From an uncultured Eubacteriales bacterium (GTDB taxonomy: Bacteria; Bacillota; Clostridia; Oscillospirales; Acutalibacteraceae), in assembly GCA_900316455.1 (NCBI GenBank), contig ONCX01000016.1, positions 32,657 through 96,656 on the forward strand: a DNA stretch of 64,000 nucleotides, written 5' to 3'. Shown here piece after piece: positions 8,243 through 16,704 of this stretch. The position numbers and the translations under genes were made by a program. Each line of letters begins with the position of its first letter. Position 1 is the first letter of the stretch. The notes under the pieces are model-generated. The model saw only the letters and a program-made list of their open reading frames with translations. It ran no database searches and was not told where the DNA came from.

Positions 8243-9508
8243 TCAATTTATAAAGTCAAATTCAAAATCGTAAATGCTCACGGTGTCCTTTTCCTGTACG
8301 CCCGCTTCGCGCAGTCCGTCGATAATGCCGCTGCTCGTCAGCACTCTCTCGAAATACTGCATGGACTCATAATCGTCAAAATTCACCGAACGCATGATAT
8401 TCAGCAGCCACGGTGCTTCCACAATATACACGCCGTCCTCCACGCGAATGCTGAATTCACGCTTGTCCTCTACCTGTTCCGGAACAAACGGCTCCGGCTC
8501 GTAAACGGCTATCGGAGGAAGCTTGGAAAGCATTTCCGTTATCTTGGCGATAAGCTCGTCAACCCCGTAATTAATCGGCGCTGAAATCGGAAAGTATTCG
8601 TAGCCCTTGCCGCGGACATACTCTTCAAAACGCTTCATCTGTTTCTCTTCGGCAAGGTCTATCTTGTTGCCGGCTACTATCATCGGACGTTCAGCGAGCT
8701 TTTGACTGTACTTGACAAGCTCCGAATTGATGGACTCAAAATCCTCTATCGGGTCGCGACCCTCGCTGCCCGAAACGTCAACAATATGCACCAGAAGCCT
8801 GCACCGGTCAATATGACGCAGGAATTCATGCCCAAGACCGACGCCGTCGCCCGCGCCCTCGATAAGTCCGGGGATATCAGCCATGACGAACGACTGTCCC
8901 TCTCCCCTGCGAACAACGCCCAGCACCGGCTCGACGGTTGTGAAGTGGTAATTTCCCACTACCGAATTCGCTTCGCTGACCTCGTTGATGAGAGAAGACT
9001 TGCCTACATTCGGAAATCCCACAAGACCTACGTCGGCAAGAAGCTTTAGCTCCAGAAGAACTTCAAATTCCTCGCCCGGGATACCGGGTTTTGCAAATTT
9101 CGGAACCTGTCTTGTAGGCGTCGCAAAGTGAGTGTTGCCCCAGCCGCCATTGCCGCCTTTTGCTATTATATGCGGCTGATCGTCGGATAGATCGGCAATT
9201 ATCCTGCCGCTTTCCGCGTCGCGCACCACGGTTCCCAGAGGAACCTGAACTATAAGGTCCGCGCCCTTCTTACCGGAACCTCTGCCCGACTTGCCCTTGC
9301 CGCCGTCCTCTGCGCGGTACTTGCGTTTGTAGCGGAAGTCCGCGAGCGTGGAAAGATGCGTGGACACGACAAATACTATATTTCCGCCCCTGCCGCCGTC
9401 ACCGCCGTCGGGACCGCCCGCCGCGACATACTTCTCGCGGTGGAACGAAACCGCGCCGTCACCGCCGTTGCCGGCTTTAAGCTTTATCTTCGCTTTATCT
9501 ATAAACAT
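8243..9508 (-). CDS. obg: GTPase Obg (ribosome assembly / stringent response)
   Basis: A 421-residue essential GTPase. The glycine-rich Obg fold (residues 1-158, with GNGGDGAVSFHREKYVAAGG) is followed by the G domain with GFPNVGKSS (G1), DIPGLIEGA (G3), NKID (G4) and SAP (G5). A C-terminal OCT domain follows (ending IYDFEFDFIN). It binds the large ribosomal subunit and (p)ppGpp. It lies just downstream of rplU-prp-rpmA on the same strand, the usual Firmicutes order, but a terminator and a small membrane gene separate them. Confidence 0.97.
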   Translation of the reverse strand: MFIDKAKIKLKAGNGGDGAVSFHREKYVAAGGPDGGDGGRGGNIVFVVSTHLSTLADFRYKRKYRAEDGGKGKSGRGSGKKGADLIVQVPLGTVVRDAESGRIIADLSDDQPHIIAKGGNGGWGNTHFATPTRQVPKFAKPGIPGEEFEVLLELKLLADVGLVGFPNVGKSSLINEVSEANSVVGNYHFTTVEPVLGVVRRGEGQSFVMADIPGLIEGAGDGVGLGHEFLRHIDRCRLLVHIVDVSGSEGRDPIEDFESINSELVKYSQKLAERPMIVAGNKIDLAEEKQMKRFEEYVRGKGYEYFPISAPINYGVDELIAKITEMLSKLPPIAVYEPEPFVPEQVEDKREFSIRVEDGVYIVEAPWLLNIMRSVNFDDYESMQYFERVLTSSGIIDGLREAGVQEKDTVSIYDFEFDFIN

Positions 9509-9514
9509 GGCTTA

Positions 9515-9973
9515 TCACCATATCCTGTCGAACTGATCGTCGTCCTTGCTGAAAACTATCAGAGGAACGAATATCAGTGTGAGAAGAACCATTACATATG
9601 AGCCGATAACAAGAAAAGCCGATCTGACTGTGGGCATATCAAAGGACAGCGGGAAGAAGTTTTTAAGCTCGCTTCCGTAAATTATCAGTGTGTAAAGAGC
9701 GAGCAAACCGTTCGTAATTCCCACTCCGAGCGTGAACTGCTTGAAAATATTGGCGCATACGGCAGTTACGGCGATCATCAGTCCAAACAGCAACCACAGC
9801 ACTACTGTCGGAACATTCATTATCCCCGGCACAAACAGCCTCGGAACAGTCGAGGCGCAAAGAATTCTCGATTTTTCGGCATACAGAGTGTCACTTGTCA
9901 GAACTCCCAGAAAAAGCACGGCATAGGTGACAGCCATATATCCGTAAATAAGCTTGTAAGCGGATTTTCCCAT
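9515..9973 (-). CDS. Small polytopic membrane protein
   Basis: A 152-residue protein with four hydrophobic segments (around residues 8-25, 52-72, 80-97 and 118-142) and a short charged C-terminus (SKDDDQFDRIW). A good GGGAGG ribosome binding site precedes the ATG. It ends six bases before obg starts, which suggests translational coupling. I do not recognise a family. Confidence 0.75.
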   Translation of the reverse strand: MGKSAYKLIYGYMAVTYAVLFLGVLTSDTLYAEKSRILCASTVPRLFVPGIMNVPTVVLWLLFGLMIAVTAVCANIFKQFTLGVGITNGLLALYTLIIYGSELKNFFPLSFDMPTVRSAFLVIGSYVMVLLTLIFVPLIVFSKDDDQFDRIW

Positions 9974-10005
9974 AATATAGCCTCCCTGAAATAATAAATT
10001 AAATA

Positions 10006-10043
10006 AAAAAACCCGAGACTACTCAAAATGGTCCCGGGTTTTT
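10006..10043 (-). terminator. Terminator after rpmA
   Basis: A stem of 12 pairs with one mismatch (aaaaacccgagac with gtcccgggttttt) and a short loop, ending in a T-run on the minus strand. Confidence 0.8.
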
Positions 10044-10096
10044 GTCGGAATGTTTACAAAAGCCGTCTGACCGAAAATTTCAGTCCGACTATTGAA

Positions 10097-10381
10097 TTAC
10101 TGCTCGGCGGGATATACAGAAGCCTTCTTGCGGTCCCTGCCAAGTCTCTCGAAGCGAAGAATGCCGTCGCATGTGGCAAAAAGGGTATCGTCGCCGCCCT
10201 TGCCTACGTTTGCGCCCGGATGGATCTTTGTGCCTCTCTGACGGACAAGGACATTGCCCGCAAGCACAAACTGACCGTCGCCTCTCTTTACGCCAAGACG
10301 CTTTGATTCGGAATCTCTGCCGTTCTTGGTGGAGCCCATACCTTTTTTATGAGCGAAAAGCTGTATATTTACTCTCAGCAT
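10097..10381 (-). CDS. rpmA: 50S ribosomal protein L27
   Basis: 94 residues. The protein starts [17 protein letters not shown], the Firmicutes form in which the first nine residues (to F) must be removed so that the mature N-terminus can reach the peptidyl-transferase centre. The protease for this step is encoded by the adjacent prp gene, whose stop codon overlaps this ATG by one base. Last gene of the rplU operon. Confidence 0.97.
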   Translation of the reverse strand: MLRVNIQLFAHKKGMGSTKNGRDSESKRLGVKRGDGQFVLAGNVLVRQRGTKIHPGANVGKGGDDTLFATCDGILRFERLGRDRKKASVYPAEQ

Positions 10382-10704
10382 TACTGATGCACCTCCAAAA
10401 AATTCAATTTGATCTGTTTGGGATACTGGTCGGCAAGCTGCTCCAGATGAAGCCGCAGTCCCTCAAGTATCGCCTTCGACTTCGGAATACCGTCACCGTC
10501 CACGATGACGCTCATGTATCCGTCGCATACCGAAACATCGGCGTCTACTCCGAGAATTTCGGTAATTGTGTTAGCCGCCATATAGCACGCCGACGACACA
10601 GCCGCGCAAACCACCGACTGTCCGCTTGTTCCCGTATGACCGCTTACTCTGAATCCCGCCGGATCATCAGACCCCTGCGCGAAATAAAGCTCTGCCGTAA
10701 TCAC
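10381..10704 (-). CDS. prp: Ribosomal-processing cysteine protease Prp
   Basis: 107 residues. It cleaves the N-terminal extension of L27. The catalytic His (VSGHTG, residue 22) and Cys ([12 protein letters not shown], residue 33) are both present, as is the family's conserved AAVS stretch. It sits between rplU (8-bp gap) and rpmA (1-bp overlap), the standard arrangement. Confidence 0.93.
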   Translation of the reverse strand: MITAELYFAQGSDDPAGFRVSGHTGTSGQSVVCAAVSSACYMAANTITEILGVDADVSVCDGYMSVIVDGDGIPKSKAILEGLRLHLEQLADQYPKQIKLNFLEVHQ

Positions 10705-10712
10705 CGCCGGAA

Positions 10713-11018
10713 TTATCCGATAATCTCAGTGATAGCGAGCTTTGTATAGGGCTGTCTGTGACCCATCTTGCGTGAAGAGCTCTTCTTGGGCTTGTAGGTA
10801 AAGACTGTGATTTTCTTTGACTTACCGTTCTTGACGACCTTAGCCATTACCTTAGCGTTCTCAACGTCGCTGCCAACCTTGATACCGTCCTCAAAACCGA
10901 GAGCGATAACCTTCAGCTCAACGACGTCATCAGCCTCCGCGTTCAGAAGCTCGGCGTAAATCTCGTCGCCCTGCTCCACCTTGAACTGCTTTCCGCCTGT
11001 TTCAATAACTGCGTACAT
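10713..11018 (-). CDS. rplU: 50S ribosomal protein L21
   Basis: 101 residues, opening [20 protein letters not shown] and ending with the [13 protein letters not shown] signature. It binds 23S rRNA in the large subunit. First gene of rplU-prp-rpmA, behind a leader of about 100 nt. Confidence 0.97.
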   Translation of the reverse strand: MYAVIETGGKQFKVEQGDEIYAELLNAEADDVVELKVIALGFEDGIKVGSDVENAKVMAKVVKNGKSKKITVFTYKPKKSSSRKMGHRQPYTKLAITEIIG

Positions 11019-11119
11019 AATTTTTACGGCACCTGCCTTATCCTAAGACTCGCTGCTGACGGGCGCAGACCTTGCAAAACCAATAAAAGTCCGACTTAAA
11101 AAAGCCCGCAACAAGCGGC
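11019..11119 (-). promoter_or_regulatory. rplU leader (probable L21-type leader)
   Basis: About 100 nt of untranslated RNA. The first 22 nt form a hairpin with a T-run (AGCCGC...GCGGGCTTTTTT, 11098-11120), followed by a GC-rich segment (gtctgcgcccgtcagcagcg). Position and gene fit the L21 leader family; I could not verify the full consensus. Confidence 0.5.
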
Positions 11120-11125
11120 TTATTG

Positions 11126-11155
11126 ATTATACCATCAACAAGGGCATGTTGTCAA
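11126..11155 (-). promoter_or_regulatory. rplU operon promoter
   Basis: TTGACA (11150-11155), an 18-bp spacer and TATAAT (11126-11131), with the same A-tract-plus-CTATTGACA upstream sequence as the thrS promoter. Confidence 0.8.
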
Positions 11156-11254
11156 TAGTTTTTTTTAAATTTTGTCCGCAATACATATTATCATTGAGTC
11201 TGAGGAAAAATAATTCTGCCATAAACAATCAATATAGAAAGGCGCCTGATAAAA

Positions 11255-11695
11255 ATGAGAGTCGAAATAACACGCCGCTGTTCCTCAAAATATACCGCGC
11301 TGCTCAGAATATACTGCGGAATGATCGCATTCGTTTCTCTCTGCGCGTCCATAGCGCTCGGCATGTGGGAGATCACGGAATTATCATTCGCTGCCGGCGG
11401 CATGTGCGCCGTTATGTGCTGCGCCGCCGTTGTAATTCCGATGAGCTTCGGCAGGATAAGCTATCTTCGCAGCGGAGGCTGCATTAAAATAGAAAAGGGA
11501 CTATTCACGCGGAAAACGCTTTTACTGAACCGCAGCGACATTCGCGCTTCCGAAATAAAGCGGGGATTTATTCAGCGCAGAATGGGACTCTGTACGCTTA
11601 CGTTCTTTACGGGAAGCGGCGAGATAAGGCTAAGAGGAATTGAGCTTGCCGACGGAAAACTGCTCGACAGAATGATAAGCGCGGAGGTTATCTGA
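11255..11695 (+). CDS. Membrane protein with bacterial PH-like domain (YdbS-like)
   Basis: 146 residues: two hydrophobic segments (about 18-36 and 42-64), then a bPH2-like region (YLRSGGCIKIEKGLFTRKTLLLNRSDIRASEIKRGF). Size, layout and its larger partner directly downstream resemble the YdbS/YdbT pair of Bacillus. The molecular role of that pair is poorly known. It is two bases from the next start, so translation is coupled. Confidence 0.65.
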   Translation: MRVEITRRCSSKYTALLRIYCGMIAFVSLCASIALGMWEITELSFAAGGMCAVMCCAAVVIPMSFGRISYLRSGGCIKIEKGLFTRKTLLLNRSDIRASEIKRGFIQRRMGLCTLTFFTGSGEIRLRGIELADGKLLDRMISAEVI

Positions 11696-11696
11696 T

Positions 11697-12854
11697 ATGT
11701 CGGTTTCACACGCCAACGTTATTGTAAAAGAAAAGCACAAGGAAATAAATCTTTGCGGCGGCTTGCTAAAATACAAAAGTCCGCGTTATGAAAAACTGCT
11801 TCGGCTGGACTGCGTGGAACGGGTAGAATTGTATCGTACATTTCTTTCACGTTTTTCCCGCCGTAAAAAAATAAAAATCTATTCCGACGCGTCGCGCAGG
11901 GCATGGCTGTCAGTCAGGATTCCCGAAAAATCGGCTGAAGCAATGTTAAACGCTCTCGCTTCATACGGACCTGAAACCGGACGTATTCTTCCCGGACCGC
12001 ATTCCGCGGCGGTCTGCGCGATAACCTCCGGCAGGACTGCCGCGCTGTTGATCATGTCTGCGTTTTTTACAGCCTTCGGAGCTGAAAGCGCCGTTATGAA
12101 TATTATTGCCGCGCTTTCACTTGCTATTGCATTCGCTCATATATTGTTTACGGCGGCTGCACAGAAAAATCTTTCTCTTATACGTCACGTTTGCGGAATT
12201 AGCCTGACGAAAGGTTTTTCCGGAAGCAAAACAATATTCATTCCGGATAAGGCGGTCACCGGCGCGGTTTTCAGACAAGGTCCCGCCGGTATCATATGCG
12301 GCTCCGGTTCAGTCGGTCTGATAACGGCGGGAGGTTCAGAGATAACCTGTGCAAGCCATGTAAGCCGGAGCGAAACGGAAAACATCATCTGGCGGCTCAT
12401 AGGCGCGTCCGGCGGAACCTGTACCGTTCTTTCGGGAAAGGAAGAGCTAAAAAAAAATTATGTCCGGAAGCTGACCGTCTCATTGTTTGCCGCGTTTTCG
12501 GGAACAATCCTTGCCTTTACAACTGACAACGAACCCTTTCTCATATTGACCTGCCCGGTTGGTGCAATCATGACTTATATTGCAATCGACTGCCTGATCG
12601 GTCTGAAATCAGCGGACGTCTCCGGTCTAAAAATTTTCCCGTCCGCAATATTCGCAAGCGGAACGGTTAATTGTATGAATACTTCTTATTGCATCAAAAG
12701 AAACTGCGTTTCTGGAGTAAGGATAAGAAGCGGAATATTCAGGCGAATGAACGACATGTGCATTACAGAGCCGGTTCCCAAAGGGCGCAGGCACAGTGTA
12801 AAATGCGCTTGTGTTCCTTATAAGGCTGCAACCGGATTTTTAAGAAGATTCTGA
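11697..12854 (+). CDS. Membrane protein with bacterial PH-like domains (YdbT-like)
   Basis: 385 residues. It has a PH-like start (GGLLKYKSPRYEKLLRLDCV), two membrane helices (about 108-125 and 130-150), a second PH-like stretch (RHVCGISLTKGFSGSKTIFI), two more helices (about 265-300) and a third soluble end. Partner of the upstream bPH2 gene, with AGGTTATC as the ribosome binding site inside the upstream gene's end. It is shorter than Bacillus YdbT. The family call is tentative. Confidence 0.6.
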   Translation: MSVSHANVIVKEKHKEINLCGGLLKYKSPRYEKLLRLDCVERVELYRTFLSRFSRRKKIKIYSDASRRAWLSVRIPEKSAEAMLNALASYGPETGRILPGPHSAAVCAITSGRTAALLIMSAFFTAFGAESAVMNIIAALSLAIAFAHILFTAAAQKNLSLIRHVCGISLTKGFSGSKTIFIPDKAVTGAVFRQGPAGIICGSGSVGLITAGGSEITCASHVSRSETENIIWRLIGASGGTCTVLSGKEELKKNYVRKLTVSLFAAFSGTILAFTTDNEPFLILTCPVGAIMTYIAIDCLIGLKSADVSGLKIFPSAIFASGTVNCMNTSYCIKRNCVSGVRIRSGIFRRMNDMCITEPVPKGRRHSVKCACVPYKAATGFLRRF

Positions 12855-12889
12855 TTTTTTTATTTTTCTTTTTTTAACAGAAAAAAAAC

Positions 12890-12918
12890 TTGACAACCCA
12901 ATAATCGTGTGTTATACT
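12890..12918 (+). promoter_or_regulatory. infC operon promoter
   Basis: TTGACA (12890-12895), 17-bp spacer, TATACT (12913-12918). Confidence 0.85.
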
Positions 12919-12924
12919 TATTCA

Positions 12925-13090
12925 GACAATAAAGAAGTCGGCGGCATTTGCCTCCCTCACCTCCGTTCTGACAGTCAGGCGGTCGGTCAATATTTCTGTA
13001 GCAATTACGCGCCCACTTCGGCGGCGTGTTTTACGCGATTATTGAAATTATTGCACAGGGGAAGCTTTACTGCCTGCCCTGTGCTTTTTT
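12925..13090 (+). promoter_or_regulatory. L20-type leader of infC-rpmI-rplT with attenuator
   Basis: A structured leader of about 165 nt ends in a strong terminator: gcacaggg (13053-13060) pairs with ccctgtgc (13077-13084), followed by six T. L20 in Firmicutes represses its operon by promoting such a terminator. The position in front of infC matches that family. Confidence 0.8.
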
Positions 13091-13129
13091 GTGTGCAAAA
13101 ATTATTATTTTATCTGGGGGTGCTTGGTC

Positions 13130-13651
13130 ATAAGCAAAGAACAACAGGTGCAGATCAACGAAGATATTCGTGACAAGGAAGTGCGAGTCATCGGATCCGA
13201 CGGCGGTCAGCTCGGCATTATGAGCGCGTCGGAAGCTCTCGAAAAGGCGGCGGAGGCAAATCTCGATCTGGTTAAGATAGCTCCTCAGGCAGTTCCTCCC
13301 GTCTGCAAAATCATGGACTACGGCAAATACCGTTTTGAACAGCAAAAGCGTGAAAAGGAAGCCAAAAAGAATCAGCGCACGTTTGATATCAAGGAGGTTC
13401 GTCTTTCACTGGGTATCGATACCCACGACTTTGAGACTAAGGTCAAGCAGGCGGCTAAATTCGTTCAGGGCGGCGACAAGGTCAAGGCGACTATCAGATT
13501 CAAGGGACGTGAGCTGGGGCATCCCGAACACGGTCTCGTTATTATGAAGAAATTCGCCGAGGCTCTGGCTGACGTAGCGGTAGTGGAAAAGCCTGCGAAG
13601 CTGGAAGGCCGCAGCATGATGATGTTCCTTGCGGCTAAGCCGAACAAGTAA
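13130..13651 (+). CDS. infC: Translation initiation factor IF-3
   Basis: About 173 residues, starting ISKEQQVQINEDIRDKEVRV and carrying EALEKAAEANLDLVKIAP, DYGKYRFEQQKR and the C-terminal domain. IF-3 proofreads the start codon on the 30S subunit. The reading frame extends upstream to a GTG at 13091 inside the terminator tail, but the ribosome binding site (GGGGGTG, 13116-13122) places the start at ATA 13130. A rare start codon here fits IF-3 autoregulation, as in other bacteria where infC starts with ATT. A TTG at 13124 would be too close to the binding site. Confidence 0.92.
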   Translation: MSKEQQVQINEDIRDKEVRVIGSDGGQLGIMSASEALEKAAEANLDLVKIAPQAVPPVCKIMDYGKYRFEQQKREKEAKKNQRTFDIKEVRLSLGIDTHDFETKVKQAAKFVQGGDKVKATIRFKGRELGHPEHGLVIMKKFAEALADVAVVEKPAKLEGRSMMMFLAAKPNK

Positions 13652-13675
13652 GATTACATTAAGGAGGATATTTCA

Positions 13676-13879
13676 ATGCCCAAGATCAAAACACACAGCG
13701 GTGCAAAGAAACGTTTTAAAATTACCAAGAACGGCAAAGTGTTGCACAGCAAGACAAACAGAAGACACAAGCTCAACAGCTCTAAGAAATCCACCAAGCG
13801 TAAGAGAAACCTGAGAAAAGTAGCGATTACCGACAAGACCAATGTAGCTCAGGTAAAGAGACTCCTTCCTTACAAATAA
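13676..13879 (+). CDS. rpmI: 50S ribosomal protein L35
   Basis: 67 residues, opening [15 protein letters not shown] and rich in Lys/Arg, as usual for L35. The ribosome binding site AAGGAGG is well placed. It lies between infC and rplT. Confidence 0.97.
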   Translation: MPKIKTHSGAKKRFKITKNGKVLHSKTNRRHKLNSSKKSTKRKRNLRKVAITDKTNVAQVKRLLPYK

Positions 13880-13935
13880 TCACAGGTTGGTTGGGAAGCA
13901 TCATTATTCAGACTATTATTGGAGGTAATATATAA

Positions 13936-14292
13936 ATGGCACGTGTAAAGGGTGCTCTTGCCACTCGCAAGAGAAGAAAAAAGACATTAAAGCTCGCCAA
14001 GGGATACTGGGGAGCAAGAAGCAAGCACTTCAAGATGGCTAAGGAAGCCGTTATGAAGTCCGGCAATTACGCATATATCGGACGCAGACAGAAAAAGCGT
14101 GACTTCCGCCGCCTCTGGATCACCAGAATCTCGGCAGCCTGCAAGTTCAACGGCATCAACTATTCTCAGTTCATGAACGGACTCAAGAAGGCAGGCGTAA
14201 ACCTCAACAGAAAAATGCTCTCTGAGATCGCTATTGCTGATCCCAAGGCATTCACCGCTCTTGTTGAGACCGCAAAGGACGCTCGCAAGTAA
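13936..14292 (+). CDS. rplT: 50S ribosomal protein L20
   Basis: 118 residues, opening [20 protein letters not shown] with the [11 protein letters not shown] signature. Assembly protein of the large subunit and, in Firmicutes, the repressor that acts on the leader of this operon. Preceded by a GGAGG site; a terminator follows. Confidence 0.97.
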   Translation: MARVKGALATRKRRKKTLKLAKGYWGARSKHFKMAKEAVMKSGNYAYIGRRQKKRDFRRLWITRISAACKFNGINYSQFMNGLKKAGVNLNRKMLSEIAIADPKAFTALVETAKDARK

Positions 14293-14307
14293 TTTCTTTT
14301 CAAATCC

Positions 14308-14365
14308 AAACGAGCCGCGCCATATGATTCTCCGGAAGAATCATGGTGCGACTCGTTTATTATTT
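14308..14365 (+). terminator. Terminator of the infC operon
   Basis: A long hairpin (aaacgagccgc...gcgactcgttt with inner gattc/gaatc pairing), then ATTATTTTTCTT. Confidence 0.75.
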
Positions 14366-14389
14366 TTCTTCATAAAGGAGGTTTTCAAA

Positions 14390-14953
14390 ATGAACCACAT
14401 AGGAACGCGGACAATTGAAACGGAAAGACTTATTCTGAGAAAATCCCGCCGCGAAGACGCTCAGGCAATGTTTGACAACTGGGCAAGCGACGATAAGGTC
14501 ACTCGATTCATGACATGGCAGACCTATCGCAGCGTTGAAGAAGCCGTCTGGCGTATCGACTATATGCTCGGAGAGTACGCAAAGGACAATTATTATGATT
14601 GGTTTATCGAACTCAAAGAAACAGGTCAGCCAATCGGCAGCATTTCAGCGGTACATTTTATAGACAATATACGGCTTGCACACATCGGATACTGCATAGG
14701 CAATAAATGGTGGGGACAGGGAATAATGCCGGAAGCTCTCGGTGCCGTCATAAAATTCTTCTTTGAGGAAGTCGGCGTCAACCGCGTCGAAGCCTGCCAC
14801 GACGTAAACAACCCGAATTCCGGCAGAGTCATGGCAAAGTGCGGCATGAAGTACGAAGGCACTCTCCGTCAGTCCGGCTGGAACAATCAGGGGATTAACG
14901 ACCGGGCTTTTTATGGGCTTCTGAGAGAGGAATATTTTGACTCTAAAGATTGA
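14390..14953 (+). CDS. GNAT-family N-acetyltransferase (RimJ/RimL type)
   Basis: About 187 residues. It has TERLILRKSRREDAQAMFDN at the start, then the acetyl-CoA binding region (YCIGNKWWGQGIMPEALGAV) and RVEACHDVNNPNSGRVMAKCGMKYEG, the Asn/Ser motif of the RimJ/RimL-like GNATs. The substrate, a protein N-terminus or small amine, cannot be told. The start is the ATG after AAAGGAGG; the frame continues upstream into rplT but that part is not a gene. Its 3' end overlaps the convergent amidohydrolase by 11 bp. Confidence 0.9.
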   Translation: MNHIGTRTIETERLILRKSRREDAQAMFDNWASDDKVTRFMTWQTYRSVEEAVWRIDYMLGEYAKDNYYDWFIELKETGQPIGSISAVHFIDNIRLAHIGYCIGNKWWGQGIMPEALGAVIKFFFEEVGVNRVEACHDVNNPNSGRVMAKCGMKYEGTLRQSGWNNQGINDRAFYGLLREEYFDSKD

Positions 14954-15731
14954 AAATTCTCTCGGCGTTGCCGTGCATCAATAATTCATAGTCGTCATGT
15001 GATACCCATTCCCTGAATTTCCCAAAATAGACCTTATAGAACGGGTGCGCGTATGTGTCGGGACCGTCGATGGGATTGTCCGTGCCGAAAAGCAGCTTGT
15101 TGGCTCCGTATTTCCTGATAAGCTTGAGTCCCGATTCCGGCTTGACCCACGTCGTATCGCCGTAAAGATTCGGCAGAGAGCCTATCAGCTCTATCGCCTC
15201 ATTGTTGTCGCTGATAAGACCCATATGTACCATGATAAAATTGATATTGGGATGCGACTTTGCCGCTTCATAAACAAAGCGCGGCTGGGAAAATTCATCG
15301 TTTGATGAATGTACAGCAACCGGAAGTCCCCTTTCCGCTGCAAAGGCAAGATACGGCTCGTTCTGCGGATCCGTTATGGGAAGCATGGAGTGATAGGGAT
15401 GGAATTTCAGCCCTTTGATATATTCGCCGCCCTCGTCGATGAGTCTGACAAATTCGTCGTTAAATCCCTCAAGGCGCGGTCTGCACCATGCTAAAATTCC
15501 GATTTTGCCGTCGTTTTCGCGTGCGAAGTCTATCGCTTCCCTGTTGGCAATAATCTGGTTATAGCGCCAGTCCGCCGGAAGCGGGGAATGATCGCTCTGA
15601 AATTCCACTCCTGTTATAGGCGACAAAAGAGAGTAGTCAATCCCGTACCGCTTCATAGAGTCGATGACGTATTCCGGTTTCATGTCATACTTTCCGAAAA
15701 CGCCTGTATGCACATGCGTGTCAATAATCAC
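14943..15731 (-). CDS. Amidohydrolase-2 family metal-dependent hydrolase
   Basis: About 262 residues. The metal-binding DTHVHTG at the start, HSSNDEFSQP, IMVHMG and LLFGTDNPID at the end fit the amidohydrolase_2 branch of the TIM-barrel hydrolases, which includes decarboxylases and lactonases. The substrate is unknown. I chose GTG 15731 because GGCGGAG lies four bases before it; an in-frame ATG at 15758 has a weak site. It lies about 30 bp after the metallophosphoesterase gene, probably one transcript. Confidence 0.85.
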   Translation of the reverse strand: MIIDTHVHTGVFGKYDMKPEYVIDSMKRYGIDYSLLSPITGVEFQSDHSPLPADWRYNQIIANREAIDFARENDGKIGILAWCRPRLEGFNDEFVRLIDEGGEYIKGLKFHPYHSMLPITDPQNEPYLAFAAERGLPVAVHSSNDEFSQPRFVYEAAKSHPNINFIMVHMGLISDNNEAIELIGSLPNLYGDTTWVKPESGLKLIRKYGANKLLFGTDNPIDGPDTYAHPFYKVYFGKFREWVSHDDYELLMHGNAERIFNL

Positions 15732-15762
15732 TTTTCTCCGCCTTCTTTCATACGTCAATTCA

Positions 15763-16440
15763 TCACAGCTGGATTATCTTGTTGTATAAAACCGTGTGGC
15801 ACTCGTCTATTCTCCAATCAACATGGAAATGACCGAAGTACCAATGCCTGTAGCCAACGGTATTTCGCAGCTCGTCAAAAAACGGCATCAGCTCGTCGTC
15901 CTCCGACTTGGCAATATCTATCATTCTCGCAATTGATTTAGGCGCGTCGTGGGTTATCATAATGTCCACCTGATTATCATTTATGGCAAGATTCTGTCGT
16001 GCGCGCTGAATTTCCTCCGCGCTCGGCATTTCCTCCCGCCACCATGATACGTTCTCCGTGCGGAACATTCTGTCTACTGACCGCGCCCCGCCCATCGCAA
16101 ATATTTTCATTCCCTCAAGATCAAAGACATATCCCCTCATCAGGTGAATGACCGAAGGACGGATAAACTGCACCTTGCCGCCGTTCCAACTGCATTCATC
16201 ATATTGTGAAAGAGCAGCGAAATTCTCATGGTTTCCGTCGATAAAAAGAGTCGTAAAGCTCTTTTCCTCAAGCCAGTCGAGCCAGTAATCGTCCTTTTTG
16301 TTGCCGTACCATACTCCGCCAAAGTCTCCACAGATTATCACGTAATCGTTCTTTGTAAGTTCCTTCTGCTGTGGAAAATTCTTTGAGTTGAGCTTGGAAA
16401 TATCTATCGGTATATGAGTATCACCTGTAACAAAGATCAT
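15763..16440 (-). CDS. Metallophosphoesterase
   Basis: About 225 residues. Calcineurin-type motifs are in order: TGDTHIP, ICGDFGGVW, DGNHEN, then ITHDAP and YFGHFH. They bind the two-metal centre that hydrolyses phosphate esters; the substrate is unknown. The start is the ATG at 16438-16440 with GGTGGAAAAAA before it; the open frame continues upstream through another small gene in a different frame. Confidence 0.9.
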   Translation of the reverse strand: MIFVTGDTHIPIDISKLNSKNFPQQKELTKNDYVIICGDFGGVWYGNKKDDYWLDWLEEKSFTTLFIDGNHENFAALSQYDECSWNGGKVQFIRPSVIHLMRGYVFDLEGMKIFAMGGARSVDRMFRTENVSWWREEMPSAEEIQRARQNLAINDNQVDIMITHDAPKSIARMIDIAKSEDDELMPFFDELRNTVGYRHWYFGHFHVDWRIDECHTVLYNKIIQL

Positions 16441-16469
16441 TTTTTTTCCACCTTTCTTTTTGGAAGAGA

Positions 16470-16565
16470 TTATTCTTGCATTATCTTTAAAATAAAAGCA
16501 ACAATCAGCTTTATCAGCCCTATTAAGATAAAAAAGCACCCGAGTACAGAAAGAATTGAAGACAT
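16470..16565 (-). CDS. 31-residue membrane peptide
   Basis: A short gene with a near-perfect ribosome binding site (GAGGAGGTG) and a promoter directly upstream. The product is almost one hydrophobic helix: GCFFILIGLIKLIVAFIL at residues 9-26, ending KIMQE. It lies 29 bp before the metallophosphoesterase on the same strand, so the two are probably co-transcribed. It could be a small regulatory or accessory membrane protein; a type I toxin is possible but there is no antisense RNA signal I can point to. Confidence 0.65.
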   Translation of the reverse strand: MSSILSVLGCFFILIGLIKLIVAFILKIMQE

Positions 16566-16586
16566 ATTCACACACCTCCTCACTAT

Positions 16587-16615
16587 ATTATAGTACTAAA
16601 TTCATAGGTTATCAA
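16587..16615 (-). promoter_or_regulatory. Promoter of the small-peptide/metallophosphoesterase unit
   Basis: TTGATA (16610-16615), 17-bp spacer, TATAAT (16587-16592) on the minus strand, about 20 bp before the small gene's ATG. Confidence 0.7.
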
Positions 16616-16670
16616 GAGGTTTCACAAAATAAAAAACGAAGCGGAATTGCAAAAAATTCACTTCAAGCAC

Positions 16671-16699
16671 TTGACATACAACCTTATATATGATAAAAT
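16671..16699 (+). promoter_or_regulatory. rpsF operon promoter
   Basis: TTGACA (16671-16676), 17-bp spacer, TAAAAT (16694-16699). Confidence 0.8.
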
Positions 16700-16704
16700 A
16701 AATT

